Shown piece by piece: positions 21,574 to 22,516 of a stretch of 22,516 bases of DNA; the stretch's first letter is position 1; every line of letters starts with the position of its first letter. This stretch comes from Verrucomicrobia bacterium UBA673 (GTDB taxonomy: Bacteria > Verrucomicrobiota > Verrucomicrobiia > Limisphaerales > UBA1096): the NCBI GenBank assembly GCA_002299785.1, contig DBNL01000166.1:7604-30119 (forward strand). The letters run 5' to 3'. The notes beneath the pieces were generated by a model. The model searched no databases, was not told where the DNA came from, and worked only from the letters and a program-made list of their open reading frames with translations. A program made the translations under genes and the position numbers.

Positions 21574-22516
21574 ATGGACACGGAATTTTTCAGCGACGTG
21601 GGGGAGCCGGACTTGAGCGGACTGCTTAAGCGTTTCTTTGGCTACGAGTCGTTTCGGCCGCTGCAAGAGGAGGTGATGCGGGACGGGCTTGCCGGGCACG
21701 ATACATTTGTGCTGATGCCAACTGGCGGCGGCAAGTCGCTCTGCTACCAGTTGCCGGCATTGGCTAGGGGAGGGCTGACAATCGTCGTCTCCCCGCTGAT
21801 CGCGCTGATGAAAGATCAGGTTGATGCACTGCAGGAGGCCGGTGTGGCGGCGACATACCTGAATTCGACACTCAATGCTTCTGAGGCTCGACGACGCCTG
21901 GCAGGATTGTATAACGCTGAATACCGACTGCTGTACGTTGCACCGGAGAGATTGATGCTACCGGAGATGCTCGAGCGTTTGGTCGAGTGGCAGCCTGAGT
22001 TGATCGCGATTGACGAGGCACATTGCATCAGCGAGTGGGGCCACGACTTTCGCCCTGAGTACCGGAAGATCGCCGAGTTGCGCGAGCGCTTTCCGGAGAC
22101 GCCGTTGATGGCGTTGACAGCCACGGCGACTGAGCGGGTTCGGGCGGATATCGTGTCGCAGTTGGAGCTGCGGGATCCAAAGCGCTACGTCGCGAGTTTT
22201 AATCGGACCAACCTGATGTATCGCGTCACCCCGCGCAGCCAACCGCTGCGGCAGGTGCTTGACGTAGCCAGGCGGCACGACGGCGAGAGCGGCATTGTTT
22301 ATTGCGGTACTCGTGCCGGCACCGAGCGGTTGGCCAATCGCCTGATCGATCAAGGGATCCGGGCAGTGCCGTACCACGCCGGGCTAGATGCCGGGACACG
22401 GGCAAAAAACCAGGAAGCGTTCATCCGTGACGAGGTGCAGGTCGTTTGCGCGACGATCGCGTTCGGGATGGGCATCGACAAACCAGATGTACGCTTCGTG
22501 GTTCATTACGATTTGC
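21574..22516 (+). CDS. recQ: ATP-dependent DNA helicase RecQ (3' end outside window)
   Basis: RecQ is a 3'-5' superfamily 2 helicase in recombination and fork repair. The frame opens at ATG 21574 and runs to the window edge (314 codons), so the RecQ-Ct zinc/winged-helix and HRDC domains are not seen. Motif 0 GYESFRPLQ is at 23-31, Walker A PTGGGKS at 49-55, and DEAH at 147-150. The aromatic-rich loop HCISEWGHDFRPEY (150-163) is specific to RecQ. Motif III LTATAT is at 181-186, and motif VI is in AFGMGIDKPDVRFVVHYD (296-313). No strong Shine-Dalgarno is seen (ACGGGGCGCGCC before the ATG), and a TTG upstream at 21535 is possible but unsupported. It is divergent from bioB. TTGGCCAA at 22330 lies in R-L-A-N codons. 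Confidence 0.96.
   Translation, partial: MDTEFFSDVGEPDLSGLLKRFFGYESFRPLQEEVMRDGLAGHDTFVLMPTGGGKSLCYQLPALARGGLTIVVSPLIALMKDQVDALQEAGVAATYLNSTLNASEARRRLAGLYNAEYRLLYVAPERLMLPEMLERLVEWQPELIAIDEAHCISEWGHDFRPEYRKIAELRERFPETPLMALTATATERVRADIVSQLELRDPKRYVASFNRTNLMYRVTPRSQPLRQVLDVARRHDGESGIVYCGTRAGTERLANRLIDQGIRAVPYHAGLDAGTRAKNQEAFIRDEVQVVCATIAFGMGIDKPDVRFVVHYDL

Larger units (their letters stand above)
1729..22337. repeat. Highly iterated palindrome TTGGCCAA (18 copies)
   Basis: Exact copies start at 1729, 2323, 5240, 8136, 11073, 11187, 11373, 12782, 13767, 14843, 15002, 17792, 18728, 19352, 19498, 19731, 21435 and 22330. Ten are extended to TTGGCCAAG on the plus strand; the fullest forms are CGCTTGGCCAAGCG and GCTTGGCCAAGC. 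Near-matches such as TTGGCTAA (11758) and many CTGGCCAA sites also occur. Copies are scarce in the conserved ribosomal block and dense from 11 kb onward (14 in about 11.5 kb). They fall in all three codon phases and in two intergenic gaps. Count and positions were read directly by eye. Confidence 0.85.

Noticed and set aside
1729..22337. CRISPR-like or tandem array made of the TTGGCCAA copies
   Set aside because: Spacing is irregular (from about 100 bp to several kb), copies are mostly inside codons, and there are no spacers of regular length.

Overview
The window looks like a chromosomal segment of a member of the Verrucomicrobiota, possibly the Limisphaerales/Pedosphaera side. That placement is inferred from three things: an str-type operon without tuf in which fusA runs straight into rpsJ (a layout I also recall from Chlamydia), a pseudopilin-like protein carrying both the GFTLIELLVVIAIIAIL leader and an H-x9-DG motif, and a secreted neutral-ceramidase-like protein. 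There is no phage, IS element, CRISPR array, tRNA or rRNA.

Layout. 58-4209 is rpoC, presumably preceded by rpoB outside the window. A likely promoter at 4253-4280 starts a seven-gene translation operon, rpsL-rpsG-fusA-rpsJ-rplC-rplD-rplW (4337-9591). It ends at a strong intrinsic terminator (9616-9645), so the S10 cluster stops after rplW and rplB is not next. A monocistronic exported aldose 1-epimerase (9779-10915) follows, with its own promoter and a bidirectional terminator shared with hisA. hisA (minus strand) is of the eukaryotic HIS6 type and is divergent from an aroK-queG pair whose genes overlap by 4 bp. Next come a secreted pseudopilin-like protein, a family 2 glycosyltransferase (minus), a ceramidase-like secreted hydrolase, a 2-oxoglutarate/Fe(II) oxygenase (minus) and, divergent from it, a polytopic membrane protein faintly like UbiA. 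On the minus strand, bioB and an M14 zinc carboxypeptidase form an operon whose third member is a decayed membrane-protein gene. The window closes inside recQ.

The most unusual signal is not a gene. The palindrome TTGGCCAA occurs 18 times in 22.5 kb where about 0.3 would be expected by chance. It is often extended to GCTTGGCCAAGC. It falls in all three codon phases, encoding L-G-Q, L-A-K/N or W-P-S, as well as in two intergenic gaps, so peptide constraint cannot explain it. It behaves like a highly iterated genomic palindrome, comparable in kind to cyanobacterial HIP1 or to DNA uptake sequences.

Other notable points. BioB has lost three of the four classical ligands of the sulfur-donating [2Fe-2S] cluster and carries a cysteine-rich C-terminal tail. 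HisA is eukaryotic-type. A small membrane-protein gene downstream of the M14 peptidase is a pseudogene with two TAG codons and later frame disruptions. Many genes, including most of the ribosomal-protein genes, lack a recognisable Shine-Dalgarno sequence.
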